Positions 1 through 9,680 of a DNA stretch of 64,000 nucleotides are shown in pieces. The position numbers and the translations under genes are program-made. Source of the stretch: CBDAMZ01 sp965197375 (GTDB lineage: Bacteria > Acidobacteriota > Vicinamibacteria > Vicinamibacterales > UBA8438); contig CBDAMZ010000007.1 in assembly GCA_965197375.1 (NCBI GenBank), positions 235,863-299,862 of the forward strand, in the 5' to 3' direction. The first letter of the stretch is position 1. Every line of letters begins with the position of its first letter. The notes beneath the pieces are model-generated. The model saw nothing but the letters and a program-made list of their open reading frames with translations, searched no databases and was not told where the DNA came from.

Positions 1-1
1 C

Positions 2-277
2 GATATTGACGTGAGCCCGATGCCGCCCGGGGTCTTCGACGGGCGTTTGGTCTACGACCTCGTCTACAACCCATCGACGACCCGCCTCATGGCCGACGCG
101 GAGGCCGCTGGGTGCGAGACTATCGGCGGCCTGGAGATGCTCGTCGCGCAGGCCGTACGCCAATTCGAGTGGTGGACAGGACACCGCCCGCCGATTCGAC
201 TGTTCAAAGAGGCCGCCGAGCGCGGACGGACCTGGCTCACACCGGACGCTAAAACTCTGGCGTCTCGACTCAAGTAA
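2..277 (+). CDS. aroE: Shikimate dehydrogenase, C-terminal part (cut by window edge)
   Basis: The reading frame is open from the window edge and encodes about 90 C-terminal residues. It carries the AroE signature YDLVYNP..TRL, then GGLEMLV and QFEWWTG, which close the NADPH domain of shikimate 5-dehydrogenase (3-dehydroshikimate to shikimate, cytosol). The N-terminal catalytic domain lies outside the window. The stop codon shares one base with the trpE start, so the gene is very likely co-transcribed and translationally coupled with the trp genes. A larger fused protein (for example AroDE) cannot be excluded because the 5' part is missing. Confidence 0.9.
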   Translation, partial: DIDVSPMPPGVFDGRLVYDLVYNPSTTRLMADAEAAGCETIGGLEMLVAQAVRQFEWWTGHRPPIRLFKEAAERGRTWLTPDAKTLASRLK

Positions 278-1793
278 TGACCGATACGTCGTTCGAGCAG
301 TTCGCGGATCTTGCGAAACGTGGCAACTTCGTTCCGGTCTGTCGAGAAGTGATGGCTGATCTGCTGACGCCTGCATCTGCGTTTCTAAAAGTGGCCGAGG
401 ATGCCGACCACGCCTTCTTGCTCGAGAGCGTTGAGGGTGGCGAGCGGGTCGCGCGGTACTCCTTCCTCGGCAAGGATCCGTTCCTCGTGCTTCGCTCCAA
501 CCATGGGCAAACGTTCCTGGAGCGGGCCGGTGAGACAGAGCGGCGATCCGAGTCGTTTTTGAGCATGCTCCGAGACTTAATGGAGAGGTACCGGCCGCCG
601 TCGGTCAAGGGTCTGCCTCGGTTTGCCGGTGGTGCCGTCGGGTTCCTCGGCTACGATGCCGCCTCGTGGTTCGAACCCACACTTGAGCGAGTGTGGGCCG
701 CGCACCCCAAGCCGGAGGATGAGAACGACGACGCCGGCTTCATGCTGTTCGATACCATCCTTGCCTTCGACCACGTAAAGCATCGAATCTTGGTCATTGC
801 CAATGCCGCGGTCGACGAAGGTTGTGATCTCGAGGCCCAGTACGAATTGGCGCTCGCCAAGATCCGCTTTATCGAGGCCGAGCTGCAGCGCAAACTATCT
901 GAGGCGGCGCCGACATCTATTGGCGACCTTATCGTGCGATCCAATACGACGCGCGAGGCCTTCGAGCGGGCGGTGCGGCGGGTGAAGAACTACATCAGGG
1001 TCGGTGATGCCTACCAAGTGGTGCTCTCTCAGCGATTCGAGGCCGAGGTGACCGTGGATCCGTTCACGATCTATCGTGCGCTGCGCTATGTGAACCCGTC
1101 GCCCTATATGTTTTTCATCCGGATGGGGGAACTGGCGATCGTCGGCTCGTCTCCAGAGATGCTTGTGCGTGTCGAAGGCCGACGGACCGAAACCCACCCG
1201 ATTGCCGGCACGCGGCCCCGAGGCGAGACCGAGGAGGCCGATCTCCAGCTGGCCGAAGAGCTAGAGCGCAACGAGAAGGAGCGTGCGGAACATGTCATGC
1301 TCGTCGACTTGGGCCGGAACGACCTCGGACGGGTCTGCGAGTTTGGTTCAGTGCGAGTACCGCAGTATATGGGGCTGGAGCGCTATTCCCACGTGATGCA
1401 TCTTGTCTCGCGGATCGAGGGGAAGCTGGCGGAAGACCGTGACCGGCTAGACGCGCTTGTCGCCTGTTTTCCGGCAGGTACCGTCTCAGGGGCACCGAAG
1501 ATTCGCGCAATGGAGATCATCGCGGAATTGGAATCAACACGGCGCGGGATCTATGCCGGTGCAGTCGGGTATCTCGATTTCGCCGGGCACTTGGATTGCT
1601 GTATCGCTATCCGGACCATCGTCGTGAGGAACGGGCGTGCGTATGTCCAGGCTGGCGCTGGGATCGTAGCCGACTCCGATCCAGCGGCCGAGTACAACGA
1701 GACCCGTGACAAGGCCTCTGCACTCATCCGCGCGCTGGAGATGGCCCAGCGTGGGCAAGGGCCATCGATGAGCGGACATTCCGAACGGAAGTC

Positions 1794-1797
<4 letters not shown>
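277..1797 (+). CDS. trpE: Anthranilate synthase component I
   Basis: This 506-residue protein has normal family length. It makes anthranilate from chorismate and ammonia delivered by TrpG. The N-terminal domain has the LLES motif (in FLLESVEGGE), which in this family contributes to tryptophan feedback binding. The C-terminal chorismate-binding domain shows PSPYMFF, GSSPEMLVR, HPIAGTRPRG, DLGRNDLGRV, FPAGTVSGAPKIRA and QAGAGIVADS. The ATG overlaps the aroE stop by one base, and the end overlaps the trpG start. Retention of the LLES motif implies allosteric inhibition by tryptophan (inference). Confidence 0.97.
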
Positions 1798-2366
<569 letters not shown>

Positions 2367-2612
2367 TGACGTCTCAACTTTTCTCGCCAAGGCTGCCTGA
2401 GCGTGTGCGCGCACACGTGCAAGTCCAGGCAAGCGGGGTTTGGGCATCTGGCTCTGCGGAGAAATAACTCAGTGGTGCAAGGCGGTCCTTCAGGGCCACT
2501 TATGTGCTGAGTCGTGCACATGTGATTGAACCTGACTCGGGACGCGAGGTAAGACGGACGTCCAGCCTCGTAATGGGCTGCTGGTCGTCGGTTGACTAGC
2601 ACAGGAGACACA
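2367..2612 (+). other. trpG-trpD spacer, candidate regulatory or processing region
   Basis: This 246-bp non-coding stretch is the only long gap inside the trp cluster, where neighbouring genes otherwise overlap. It contains a perfect 16-bp palindrome at 2402-2417, a small stem GGTCC/GGGCC near 2485-2500, and a pairing between CTGAGTC near 2505 and GACTCGG near 2532. No leader peptide with repeated Trp codons and no clear -35/-10 pair were seen. It could hold an internal promoter, an mRNA processing site or an RNA element; the sequence alone does not decide. Confidence 0.4.
2402..2417. repeat. Perfect 16-bp palindrome
   Basis: CGTGTGCGCGCACACG is fully self-complementary. It lies 36 bp downstream of the trpG stop, within the trpG-trpD spacer. 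It could be a protein-binding dyad or the core of an mRNA hairpin. No T-tract follows, so it is not a standard terminator. Confidence 0.7.
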
Positions 2613-3641
2613 ATGTTTCCAGGGCTGATCGATAAGCTCCACAGGGGGCAAGACCTGACGGCCGACGAGGCGGGGGCAGCTATGGCCGCGATCATGGAGG
2701 GACGTGCTACTCCGGTGCAAATTGCCGGATTGCTCGTCGGCCTATCGATGAAGGGTGAGCGTCCGGAGGAAATCGTCGGACTGGCTAGGACGATGCGCGC
2801 CCACGCGGTCAAGCTCTCGCGGTCGTACGACGGTGTCGTCGACACCTGCGGGACCGGAGGCGACCGCTCTCATACGTTCAATGTTTCATCGCTGGCGGCG
2901 ATCGTCCTTGCGGCTTGTGGGGTCCAGGTGGCGAAGCACGGGAATCGCTCGGTCTCGAGCGCAAGCGGCAGCGCCGATCTGTTCGAGGCGCTCGGGGTGG
3001 CGGTCGACGCCACCCCGGATGTGGTCGAGCGGTGCTTAGACGAGGTCGGCATCGCCTTTTTCTTCGCGCCGACCTTCCATCCATCGATGCGGCACGCTGG
3101 GCCGGCCCGACGCGAACTTGGAATTCGCACGGCGTTCAATCTGCTAGGCCCGTTGACGAACCCCGCCGGTGTGACTCGACAGGTGGTCGGCGTCCCGAGG
3201 CCTGAGCTGACCGATTTACTCGCGCGCGCTCTGGGACGGCTCGGTTCGGAGCGGGCATGGGTCGCGCACGGGGCCGATGGCCTCGACGAGATTTCGATCA
3301 CCGCACACACTAAGGTGTCCGAGTACAAAGCTGGCTCTGTTACGACGTTTTACTTGCACCCATCCGACTTTGGTCTCGAGGTGGGTAGCCTCGAGCAGCT
3401 CCGTGTGTCTGGGCTGGAGGGTAGTAAGGCGGTGGCCCTTGCCGTGCTCAGGGGCGAGACGGGTCCGGCCCGCGACTTGGTCCTCGCGAACGCCGCCGCC
3501 GGCCTGCGAGTGGCGGAGCGCGTTGCATCACTCCGGGAGGGCGTCGAGGTAGCTGGTGCAGCAATTGATACGGGCCGGGCAGCAGCGGTGGTCGATAGAT
3601 TGGCCCGTTGTTCGCGGAGTCCTGCCATACGAGGCACATGA
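2613..3641 (+). CDS. trpD: Anthranilate phosphoribosyltransferase
   Basis: Transfers phosphoribose from PRPP to anthranilate. The 342-residue protein carries the glycine-rich PRPP motif DTCGTGGDRSHTFN, then KHGNRSVSSASGSAD, and GPLTNPAG. The start is placed at ATG 2613 because AGGAG lies five bases upstream (2603-2607); an in-frame TTG at 2592 gives seven extra residues but has no better signal. The stop overlaps the trpC ATG. It is separated from trpG by the 246-bp spacer, so the trpDCFBA part could have its own transcript. Confidence 0.96.
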   Translation: MFPGLIDKLHRGQDLTADEAGAAMAAIMEGRATPVQIAGLLVGLSMKGERPEEIVGLARTMRAHAVKLSRSYDGVVDTCGTGGDRSHTFNVSSLAAIVLAACGVQVAKHGNRSVSSASGSADLFEALGVAVDATPDVVERCLDEVGIAFFFAPTFHPSMRHAGPARRELGIRTAFNLLGPLTNPAGVTRQVVGVPRPELTDLLARALGRLGSERAWVAHGADGLDEISITAHTKVSEYKAGSVTTFYLHPSDFGLEVGSLEQLRVSGLEGSKAVALAVLRGETGPARDLVLANAAAGLRVAERVASLREGVEVAGAAIDTGRAAAVVDRLARCSRSPAIRGT

Positions 3642-4489
3642 TGTTAGTGCGGGAGACCACGGATTTACTCGAGGCCATCGTGGCCGCCACGCGGCAGGCT
3701 ACCAAAGACAAGCAATCCCGATGGCCCAGCCACGACGTGGAGCGGCGAGGGGCCGGACGCCTGCCGCGGCGAGACGCGTTTAAAGCCGCACTGGCACAGC
3801 CGAACCGTTACAACATCCTGGCGGAATGTAAACGTCGGTCGCCGTCGCGTGGGCTTCTTCGTCTGGACTACGACCCGGCACAGGTGGCGGAGCGCTATGT
3901 TACGGCGGGAGCGGCGGCGGTTTCGGTGCTCACTGAGTCGACGTTCTTCGATGGCTCTTTGGAGCATCTCGAGGCTGTTCGGATCGCGGTGGATATACCA
4001 GTTCTTCGGAAGGACTTCATCGTGTCGGAGTATCAGCTGCTTGATGCGCGCGCGGCCGGTGCGGACGCCGTGCTACTCATCGTTGCCGCACTTAATACGC
4101 AGGCGCTCCGCGCGTTGACGACGGCGGCACACGGACTCGGCCTGGCGGTACTCACCGAGGTGCATGACCGCCGTGAGCTCGACCTCGCACTCGAGGCTGG
4201 GGCGACGATCGTGGGAGTCAATAATCGAAATTTGCGAACCCTCGCGGTTGACCTGGAGGCGTCCCACTCACTTATTGAGGCGATTCCAGAGGATGTCGTT
4301 GCGGTGGCCGAGAGCGGGCTACGCACGCCGGCCGATCTCACGGCATTGAAGCAGGCTGGCTACGATGCGTTTCTGATCGGCGAGGCACTAATGGTTCATC
4401 CGGATCCCGGCGACGCACTCTGTACGTTCTTATCGGCGGTCCAACCGCTACCCCGTGGCTCGCGTCCGGCGGGACGAGTTGTGGTATGA
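3638..4489 (+). CDS. trpC: Indole-3-glycerol-phosphate synthase
   Basis: Closes the indole ring of CdRP to give indole-3-glycerol phosphate. The protein is a TIM barrel of 283 residues with ILAECKRRSPSRG (catalytic Lys), VLRKDFIV, LLIVAAL, GVNNRNL and AESGL. ATG 3638 overlaps the trpD stop (ATGA); a second ATG follows at once at 3641. The C-terminus carries a short basic extension. Monofunctional: trpF is a separate downstream gene. Confidence 0.95.
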   Translation: MMLVRETTDLLEAIVAATRQATKDKQSRWPSHDVERRGAGRLPRRDAFKAALAQPNRYNILAECKRRSPSRGLLRLDYDPAQVAERYVTAGAAAVSVLTESTFFDGSLEHLEAVRIAVDIPVLRKDFIVSEYQLLDARAAGADAVLLIVAALNTQALRALTTAAHGLGLAVLTEVHDRRELDLALEAGATIVGVNNRNLRTLAVDLEASHSLIEAIPEDVVAVAESGLRTPADLTALKQAGYDAFLIGEALMVHPDPGDALCTFLSAVQPLPRGSRPAGRVVV

Positions 4490-5148
4490 CAATAGTAAAA
4501 GTCAAGGTGTGTGGGATCACCCGAACGGCGGACGCGCTGCGCGCGAGTGACCTCGGCGCGTCGGCGGTGGGGTTTATCTTTTGGAAGAAAAGCCGGCGCT
4601 ACGTCGATCCGGACTCGGCTAAAGTTATCGCGGCCCAGCTTCCACCCGACGTGGCGCCGGTGGGTGTCTTCGTGGATCCCGCGTATGAAGAAGTTTGTGA
4701 GGTTGCCGCGCACGTCGGGTTGGCAGCCGTGCAGCTTCATGGAGATGAGTCATTCGATTTTTGCCGCGGCCTACCCTACCGCGTGGTTAAAGCAGTTGCG
4801 GTCGGAGAGGCTACGACCGCCGACGAAATCAGGGCTATCCCAGCCGAGATCACCCCGTTACTCGATGCGCACGATCCGTTGGGTAGAGGGGGTACCGGTC
4901 GCACGATTGATTGGTCGGTGGCGTCAGCGGTCGCGAGGGAACGGCGCGTGTTCCTGTCTGGCGGGCTCGCACCTAATAACGTGCTTAGAGCAATCAGAAC
5001 CGTTCGGCCCTACGGCGTCGATGTTTCGTCTGGTGTGGAGGCAGCGCCGGGACAGAAGGATGCCGAGCGCCTGCGTGTGTTCTTCGAGCAAGTGGCGCGG
5101 GCCGCGTGGGAGACGATCGCTGCAGGCGATCCCGGCCGGCGGGGGTGA
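4486..5148 (+). CDS. trpF: Phosphoribosylanthranilate isomerase
   Basis: Amadori isomerisation of PRA to CdRP. The 220-residue TIM barrel starts with VKVCGITR (catalytic Cys), and carries AVQLHGDES, LLDAHD (catalytic Asp), GGTGRTIDWS and LSGGLAPNNV with the phosphate-binding loop GVDVSSGVE. The ATG overlaps the trpC stop by four bases, so the two are coupled. A space of only 6 bp leads to trpB. Confidence 0.95.
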   Translation: MTIVKVKVCGITRTADALRASDLGASAVGFIFWKKSRRYVDPDSAKVIAAQLPPDVAPVGVFVDPAYEEVCEVAAHVGLAAVQLHGDESFDFCRGLPYRVVKAVAVGEATTADEIRAIPAEITPLLDAHDPLGRGGTGRTIDWSVASAVARERRVFLSGGLAPNNVLRAIRTVRPYGVDVSSGVEAAPGQKDAERLRVFFEQVARAAWETIAAGDPGRRG

Positions 5149-5154
5149 TAAGTC

Positions 5155-6429
5155 ATGGCGAACACGGACGCGAGTACGCCCACGCTTCGCTTCGGGCGAC
5201 GCGACCCTGATAGCCGCGGATTTTTCGGCGCGTACGGCGGGAAGTTCGTTCCCGAGACGCTCGTTGAGCCAGTTGAGCAGCTAGAACGTGCGTATCGTGA
5301 GGCGCGGGAGGATCCGGTATTTACGACCGAATTGTCGACGCTGCTCGCTTGTTACGTCGGCCGTCCCACGCCGACCTACGACGCGAAGCGCCTCACGGCT
5401 GCTCTGGGGAGCGAGGAGAGAAGGGCCGCGCGCATCTTATTGAAGCGTGAGGATCTAGCACACACGGGTGCACATAAGATCAACAATGCCCTCGGTCAGG
5501 CGCTGCTGGCGGTTCGGATGGACAAGCGACGGGTGGTTGCCGAAACCGGAGCTGGGCAGCACGGTGTGGCTACGGCAACGGCTTGCGCGCTCCTCGGCCT
5601 GCAGTGTGAGGTCTACATGGGGACCGCAGACATGCGTCGCCAGGCACTCAACGTGTACCGCATGCGGTTGCTCGGTGCGTCGGTCACGGCAGTCGACGCT
5701 GGGAGCCGAACGTTGAAAGATGCGATCAACGAAGCGATGCGAGATTGGGTCACCAACGTCACGGACACCTACTACCTTCTCGGGTCGGTGCTCGGTCCGC
5801 ATCCTTACCCGTTGATGGTGCGCGAGTTTCAATCGGTGATCGGTCAGGAGGCACGCCAGCAGTTTGTCGACCTCGTTGGCCGATCGCCAGACGCTGTGGT
5901 GGCCTGTGTCGGAGGCGGGAGTAACGCCCTGGGGATTTTCGATGGGTTCGTTGACGACCCGACGGTGCGCCTGATCGGGGTCGAGGCTGGTGGAGAGGCG
6001 CTTGTGTCAGGGCGTCACGCCGCCCGCTTCGCGACCGGCACGGCGGGCGTTCTGCAGGGGACACGTAGTTTCGTGCTGCAGGACGCCGATGGCAACATCG
6101 AGTCGACCCATTCGATCTCGGCCGGACTCGACTATGCTGCGGTAGGACCTGAGCACTCATGGCTCCGAGACCTCGGGCGTTCGGAGTATACCTGGGTGTC
6201 CGATGATGAGGCGCTGGACGCCTTCCGAACACTCGGGAAGCTCGAAGGGATTCTCCCGGCGCTCGAGTCGGCTCATGCAGTCGCGTACGCGTGTCGGCTG
6301 GCGGTCGAGCTCGATCCGGGGTGCGCCATCCTGGTCAATCTGTCTGGACGGGGTGATAAGGACGTTGAGATGATCAAAGACCGGAGCGGATCAGCCGCGG
6401 ACGCGAGCATCTCGCGTGAGGGGGGTTGA
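5155..6429 (+). CDS. trpB: Tryptophan synthase beta chain
   Basis: PLP enzyme joining indole and serine. The 424-residue protein is of the TrpB1 type and partners with TrpA. Seen are GAYGGKFVPE at the N-terminus, REDLAHTGAHKINN with the PLP lysine, AETGAGQHG, the phosphate loop VGGGSNALG, and LSGRGDKD near the C-terminus. The stop TGA overlaps the trpA ATG by one base. A short, poorly conserved tail follows the DKD motif. Confidence 0.97.
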   Translation: MANTDASTPTLRFGRRDPDSRGFFGAYGGKFVPETLVEPVEQLERAYREAREDPVFTTELSTLLACYVGRPTPTYDAKRLTAALGSEERRAARILLKREDLAHTGAHKINNALGQALLAVRMDKRRVVAETGAGQHGVATATACALLGLQCEVYMGTADMRRQALNVYRMRLLGASVTAVDAGSRTLKDAINEAMRDWVTNVTDTYYLLGSVLGPHPYPLMVREFQSVIGQEARQQFVDLVGRSPDAVVACVGGGSNALGIFDGFVDDPTVRLIGVEAGGEALVSGRHAARFATGTAGVLQGTRSFVLQDADGNIESTHSISAGLDYAAVGPEHSWLRDLGRSEYTWVSDDEALDAFRTLGKLEGILPALESAHAVAYACRLAVELDPGCAILVNLSGRGDKDVEMIKDRSGSAADASISREGG

Positions 6430-7226
6430 TGTCTCGCCTCGAAGACACCTTCTCGCGGCTGCGAGCTAAAGGCCGAACCGGGCTAGTAACGTTTACGACT
6501 GCCGGTGATCCTGACCTCGCGCGGTCAGGCACAGTGCTGGAGGTCCTCGATAGGGCTGGCGCTGACGTGCTTGAGGTCGGCGTTCCGTTTTCCGACCCGC
6601 TGGCCGATGGTCCGGTCATCCAGCGAGCGTCGGAGCGCGCATTGGTCGCCGGCACGACGTTAACCAAAACTCTGAAGCTTATCGCGGGTATCCGCGCGTC
6701 CGTGTCGGCTGGCATCGTTCTCTTCACTTATGCGAACCCTGTCTTGCGCATGGGGCTGACGACTTTCATGGGGCGCGCCGCCGCAGCGGGCGTTGATGGT
6801 GTACTGGTGGTGGATCTGCCGATAGAAGAAGCAGATGAGTTGCGGGAATCCGCGATGGCAGCGGGAGTCGACCCGATTTTTCTATTGAGTCCGACCACGA
6901 CGGAGGCGCGGATTCACCGGGCCGCTATGCTGGGACGGGGGTTTCTCTACGGGATTTCGAGGCTCGGCGTCACCGGCGCACGCGATACGATCGCCGAGGG
7001 CGCCCGTGCGCTGGTGGAGCGGATCCGCGCCGTGACCGAGCTTCCGATCGCGGTCGGGTTCGGCATTTCTCGACCGGAGCATGTCGCGGAGGTCGGACGG
7101 TGGGCGGATGCCGCCGTGGTCGGCAGTGGCCTGGTTGACATCGTCGCGCGCACGTCGGACGGAGACCTTTCCGCCGAGGTAGACCGCTACGTCCGGTGGC
7201 TCAAGAGTGGACTGGCGAGCGACTAA
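6429..7226 (+). CDS. trpA: Tryptophan synthase alpha chain
   Basis: Cleaves indole-3-glycerol phosphate and channels indole to TrpB. The 265-residue TIM barrel shows LVTFTTAGDPD, EVGVPFSDPLADGP with the two catalytic acids, VDLPIEEA, LLSPTTTEARI, YGISRLGVTGAR and VGFGISRPEHV. ATG 6429 overlaps the trpB stop. The last base of its stop is the first base of the next gene, so the operon continues without a break. Confidence 0.96.
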   Translation: MSRLEDTFSRLRAKGRTGLVTFTTAGDPDLARSGTVLEVLDRAGADVLEVGVPFSDPLADGPVIQRASERALVAGTTLTKTLKLIAGIRASVSAGIVLFTYANPVLRMGLTTFMGRAAAAGVDGVLVVDLPIEEADELRESAMAAGVDPIFLLSPTTTEARIHRAAMLGRGFLYGISRLGVTGARDTIAEGARALVERIRAVTELPIAVGFGISRPEHVAEVGRWADAAVVGSGLVDIVARTSDGDLSAEVDRYVRWLKSGLASD

Positions 7227-7552
7227 TGGCCAAGCCTACCGAGGCGCTGCCTGGGCAGGAGACACCGGACGAGGTGTCGGCCCAGATGGACGATCTCAGA
7301 TGTCGGATTGACCAGCTGGACGAGGAGATCGTGCGGCTTCTCAATGCGCGCGCCGCGTGTGCTAATGAAATCGGGTTACTGAAGAGCAAGGTTGCAATGG
7401 AGGCGTACCAACCTGATCGTGAGCTGGACGTGCTCAACCACGCGCGGGGTGTGAACGGCGGCCCGCTGGACGCGGGAGCGATCACACGGTTGTTCGAGCG
7501 GATTATCGACGAGTCTCGGCGCCTGGAGCGCCTTGCCCACGGCAGCAAATGA
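7226..7552 (+). CDS. Chorismate mutase, AroQ class
   Basis: A 108-residue all-helical AroQ-type mutase converting chorismate to prephenate. Recognisable are the first helix LRCRIDQLDEEIVRLLNARA, the following EIGLLKSK and the C-terminal FERIIDESRRLE. It stands alone rather than fused to prephenate dehydratase or DAHP synthase. ATG 7226 overlaps the trpA stop by one base. Its place between trpA and the DAHP synthase gene puts the Phe/Tyr branch under the same control as tryptophan synthesis; DAHP synthase and mutase proteins may associate, as in other bacteria (inference). Confidence 0.9.
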   Translation: MAKPTEALPGQETPDEVSAQMDDLRCRIDQLDEEIVRLLNARAACANEIGLLKSKVAMEAYQPDRELDVLNHARGVNGGPLDAGAITRLFERIIDESRRLERLAHGSK

Positions 7553-7571
7553 TCGTAGAGGAGAATGACGT

Positions 7572-8621
7572 ATGGTGGTCGTGATGGAAGAGCGGGCGAC
7601 GGAGAACCAGATTCAACATGTGGTCGCGACGCTGGTCGAGAATGGACTCGAGGTGCATCGCTCGACCGGGGCACTGCGGACCGTGCTGAGCGCCGTCGGT
7701 GGCAACCGCGAGTTCGATCGGGGACTCTTGAACGTGATGGATGGCGTCCACGAGGTCCTGCGAATTACCGAGCCGTACAAGCTTGCCAGTCGCACGTTCA
7801 AGTCGGAGCGTACGGTTGTTCCGATGAAAGACTTTCGTATCGGCGGTGACGAGGTAATCGTCATGGCGGGCCCATGCTCAGCCGAGACTGAGAAGCAAGT
7901 CGAGGCTGCGGCAGCGGCGGTCAAGCAGGCCGGGGCGAAGATACTACGGGGAGGAGCCTTTAAGCCGCGCAGCTCGCCTTATAGTTTCCAGGGTCTCGGG
8001 GAGGATGGTCTCCGAATGTTGCGAGCGGCGTGCGACCGACACAGCATGAAGCTTGTGTCTGAGGTGATGGACGTTAGCCAGATTGACCTTCTCGCCCGGT
8101 ACGCTGACATGCTCCAGGTCGGCGCCAGAAACATGCAGAATTTCACGCTACTTCGCGAGCTTGGGCGCATTAGGACGCCGATCTTGCTTAAACGAGGCAT
8201 CTCCGCGACGATCGAGGAGTGGTTGTTGTCGGCCGAGTACGTGCTGTCCGGTGGGAACACCGACGTGGTGCTGTGCGAGCGCGGTATTCGCACGTTCGAG
8301 AGCTACACGCGTAACACGCTCGACATCTCGGCCGTCCCCGTCATCCACAAGCTCAGCCACCTGCCGATCGTGGTGGACCCAAGCCACGGTACCGGCCGGC
8401 GTGACAAGGTTGCTCCGATGGCCAGGGCCGCCGTTGCCGCTGGCGCTGACGGATTGATCATTGAGGTGCACCCCGATCCGGACAGCGCGCTTAGTGACGG
8501 GGCCCAGTCGATGCTTCCGCAGCAGTTCGATCGACTGATGGCCGAGCTCCGCATTATCGCGCCAGCTATTGGCAGAAGTATTTGCGTCGAGCCCGTACCG
8601 AAACGTGGGTGGGGAAAGTAG
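7572..8621 (+). CDS. aroF: 3-deoxy-7-phosphoheptulonate (DAHP) synthase, type I beta with N-terminal regulatory domain
   Basis: First step of the shikimate pathway (PEP plus erythrose-4-phosphate). The 349-residue protein has an N-terminal ferredoxin-like/ACT-like domain of about 75 residues, ending near RITEPYKLASRTF, as in the Thermotoga-type enzymes, followed by the catalytic barrel with VMAGPCSAE, LRGGAFKPRSSPYSFQGLG, VGARNMQNF, VDPSHGTGRRDKV and EVHPDPDSALSDG. GAGGAGA sits just before the ATG. The N-terminal domain is known in this subfamily to bind Phe/Tyr for feedback inhibition. Confidence 0.95.
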   Translation: MVVVMEERATENQIQHVVATLVENGLEVHRSTGALRTVLSAVGGNREFDRGLLNVMDGVHEVLRITEPYKLASRTFKSERTVVPMKDFRIGGDEVIVMAGPCSAETEKQVEAAAAAVKQAGAKILRGGAFKPRSSPYSFQGLGEDGLRMLRAACDRHSMKLVSEVMDVSQIDLLARYADMLQVGARNMQNFTLLRELGRIRTPILLKRGISATIEEWLLSAEYVLSGGNTDVVLCERGIRTFESYTRNTLDISAVPVIHKLSHLPIVVDPSHGTGRRDKVAPMARAAVAAGADGLIIEVHPDPDSALSDGAQSMLPQQFDRLMAELRIIAPAIGRSICVEPVPKRGWGK

Positions 8622-8720
8622 TACCACGTAGGGCCCGTCACGGGTCACTTAGCACCACTAGCACCACGGGTCGGGAGGCCAGCCGCGGACATTTACGATC
8701 GGCCTGTGTCCTAAAAATTT

Positions 8721-9650
8721 ATGTCTAATCGTTTTCGTGCGCTGCCCATGGTTCAGCCAGACGCCAAGCCAACGGCTACATCGATCTTCGACAAGGTGGC
8801 CATTGTGGGGCTAGGGCTGATCGGCGGCTCGCTCGCGCTTGCCGTCCGTCAGACCTGGCCTAAGAGCCTTGTGATTGGCGTCGATAATAAAGACGCACTC
8901 GAGCGTGCAATGGTTCGGCACGCCATTGATGTGGCTGCTGATGACCCAGTCGTAATGTCAGAGGCTGATCTAGTCGTCCTCGCCGCACCGGTCCGAGATA
9001 ACGTCGTTCTTCTGAGCGAACTCGAACGCTACGTGTCCGGTTCGGCGGTCGTGACTGATGTTAGTAGCACCAAACGGGAGATCGTCGAAGCAGCACATGT
9101 CCTTCCGTCTCGACTGACATTCGTCGGCGGTCATCCTCTCGGCGGTGCGCCGCGAAGTGGTATCGGGCATGCTCGCCCGGATCTCTTCGTCGGGCGTCCA
9201 TGGCTGTTTACACCAGCCGCTGACGGTCCGGGTACTGGAGCCGCGTTAGAACGCTTACAGCAGTTCGTCTCGGCGCTGGGCGCCGTGCCGCACGTGATGA
9301 GCACAGCTACACACGACCGCTTGCTCGCCGTTATAAGTCACTTACCGCAGCTGACGGTGAGCGTGTTGATGCATGTTGTCGGGTCGGCTGCGGGCAAGGA
9401 CGGTTTGGCGCTTACGGGTCGCGGACTGGATGATACGACGCGACTTGCTTCGAGCCCGGCATCTATCTGGCGAGATATTTGCACCACGAACGGTGACGAG
9501 ATCAAGAGTGCGCTGAAGACCTTGATCGCCGAGCTTGAGGTGCTGCGCGATAGCGTTGACCTAGAGAGTGAAATCGACCGAGTCTTCGAGTCGGCGGCCG
9601 CCTGGCGGGCGGTCCTGGTGTCACAGACGCGCGTGAAGCGGTCGGAATAG
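8721..9650 (+). CDS. tyrA: Prephenate dehydrogenase
   Basis: NAD(P)-dependent oxidation of prephenate or arogenate for tyrosine. The 309-residue protein begins with a Rossmann motif AIVGLGLIGGSLALAVR after about 25 less conserved residues, then shows TDVSSTKREIV, FVGGHPLGGAPRSG and ISHLPQL. No C-terminal ACT domain is present. No Shine-Dalgarno is seen before ATG 8721; an in-frame ATG at 8748 is an alternative. A 99-bp gap with short direct repeats (CACGGGTC twice) separates it from aroF. It completes the aromatic supraoperon. Confidence 0.92.
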   Translation: MSNRFRALPMVQPDAKPTATSIFDKVAIVGLGLIGGSLALAVRQTWPKSLVIGVDNKDALERAMVRHAIDVAADDPVVMSEADLVVLAAPVRDNVVLLSELERYVSGSAVVTDVSSTKREIVEAAHVLPSRLTFVGGHPLGGAPRSGIGHARPDLFVGRPWLFTPAADGPGTGAALERLQQFVSALGAVPHVMSTATHDRLLAVISHLPQLTVSVLMHVVGSAAGKDGLALTGRGLDDTTRLASSPASIWRDICTTNGDEIKSALKTLIAELEVLRDSVDLESEIDRVFESAAAWRAVLVSQTRVKRSE

Positions 9651-9680
9651 AGGTGGGGCACTCAACTGGTGGAGCCGAGC

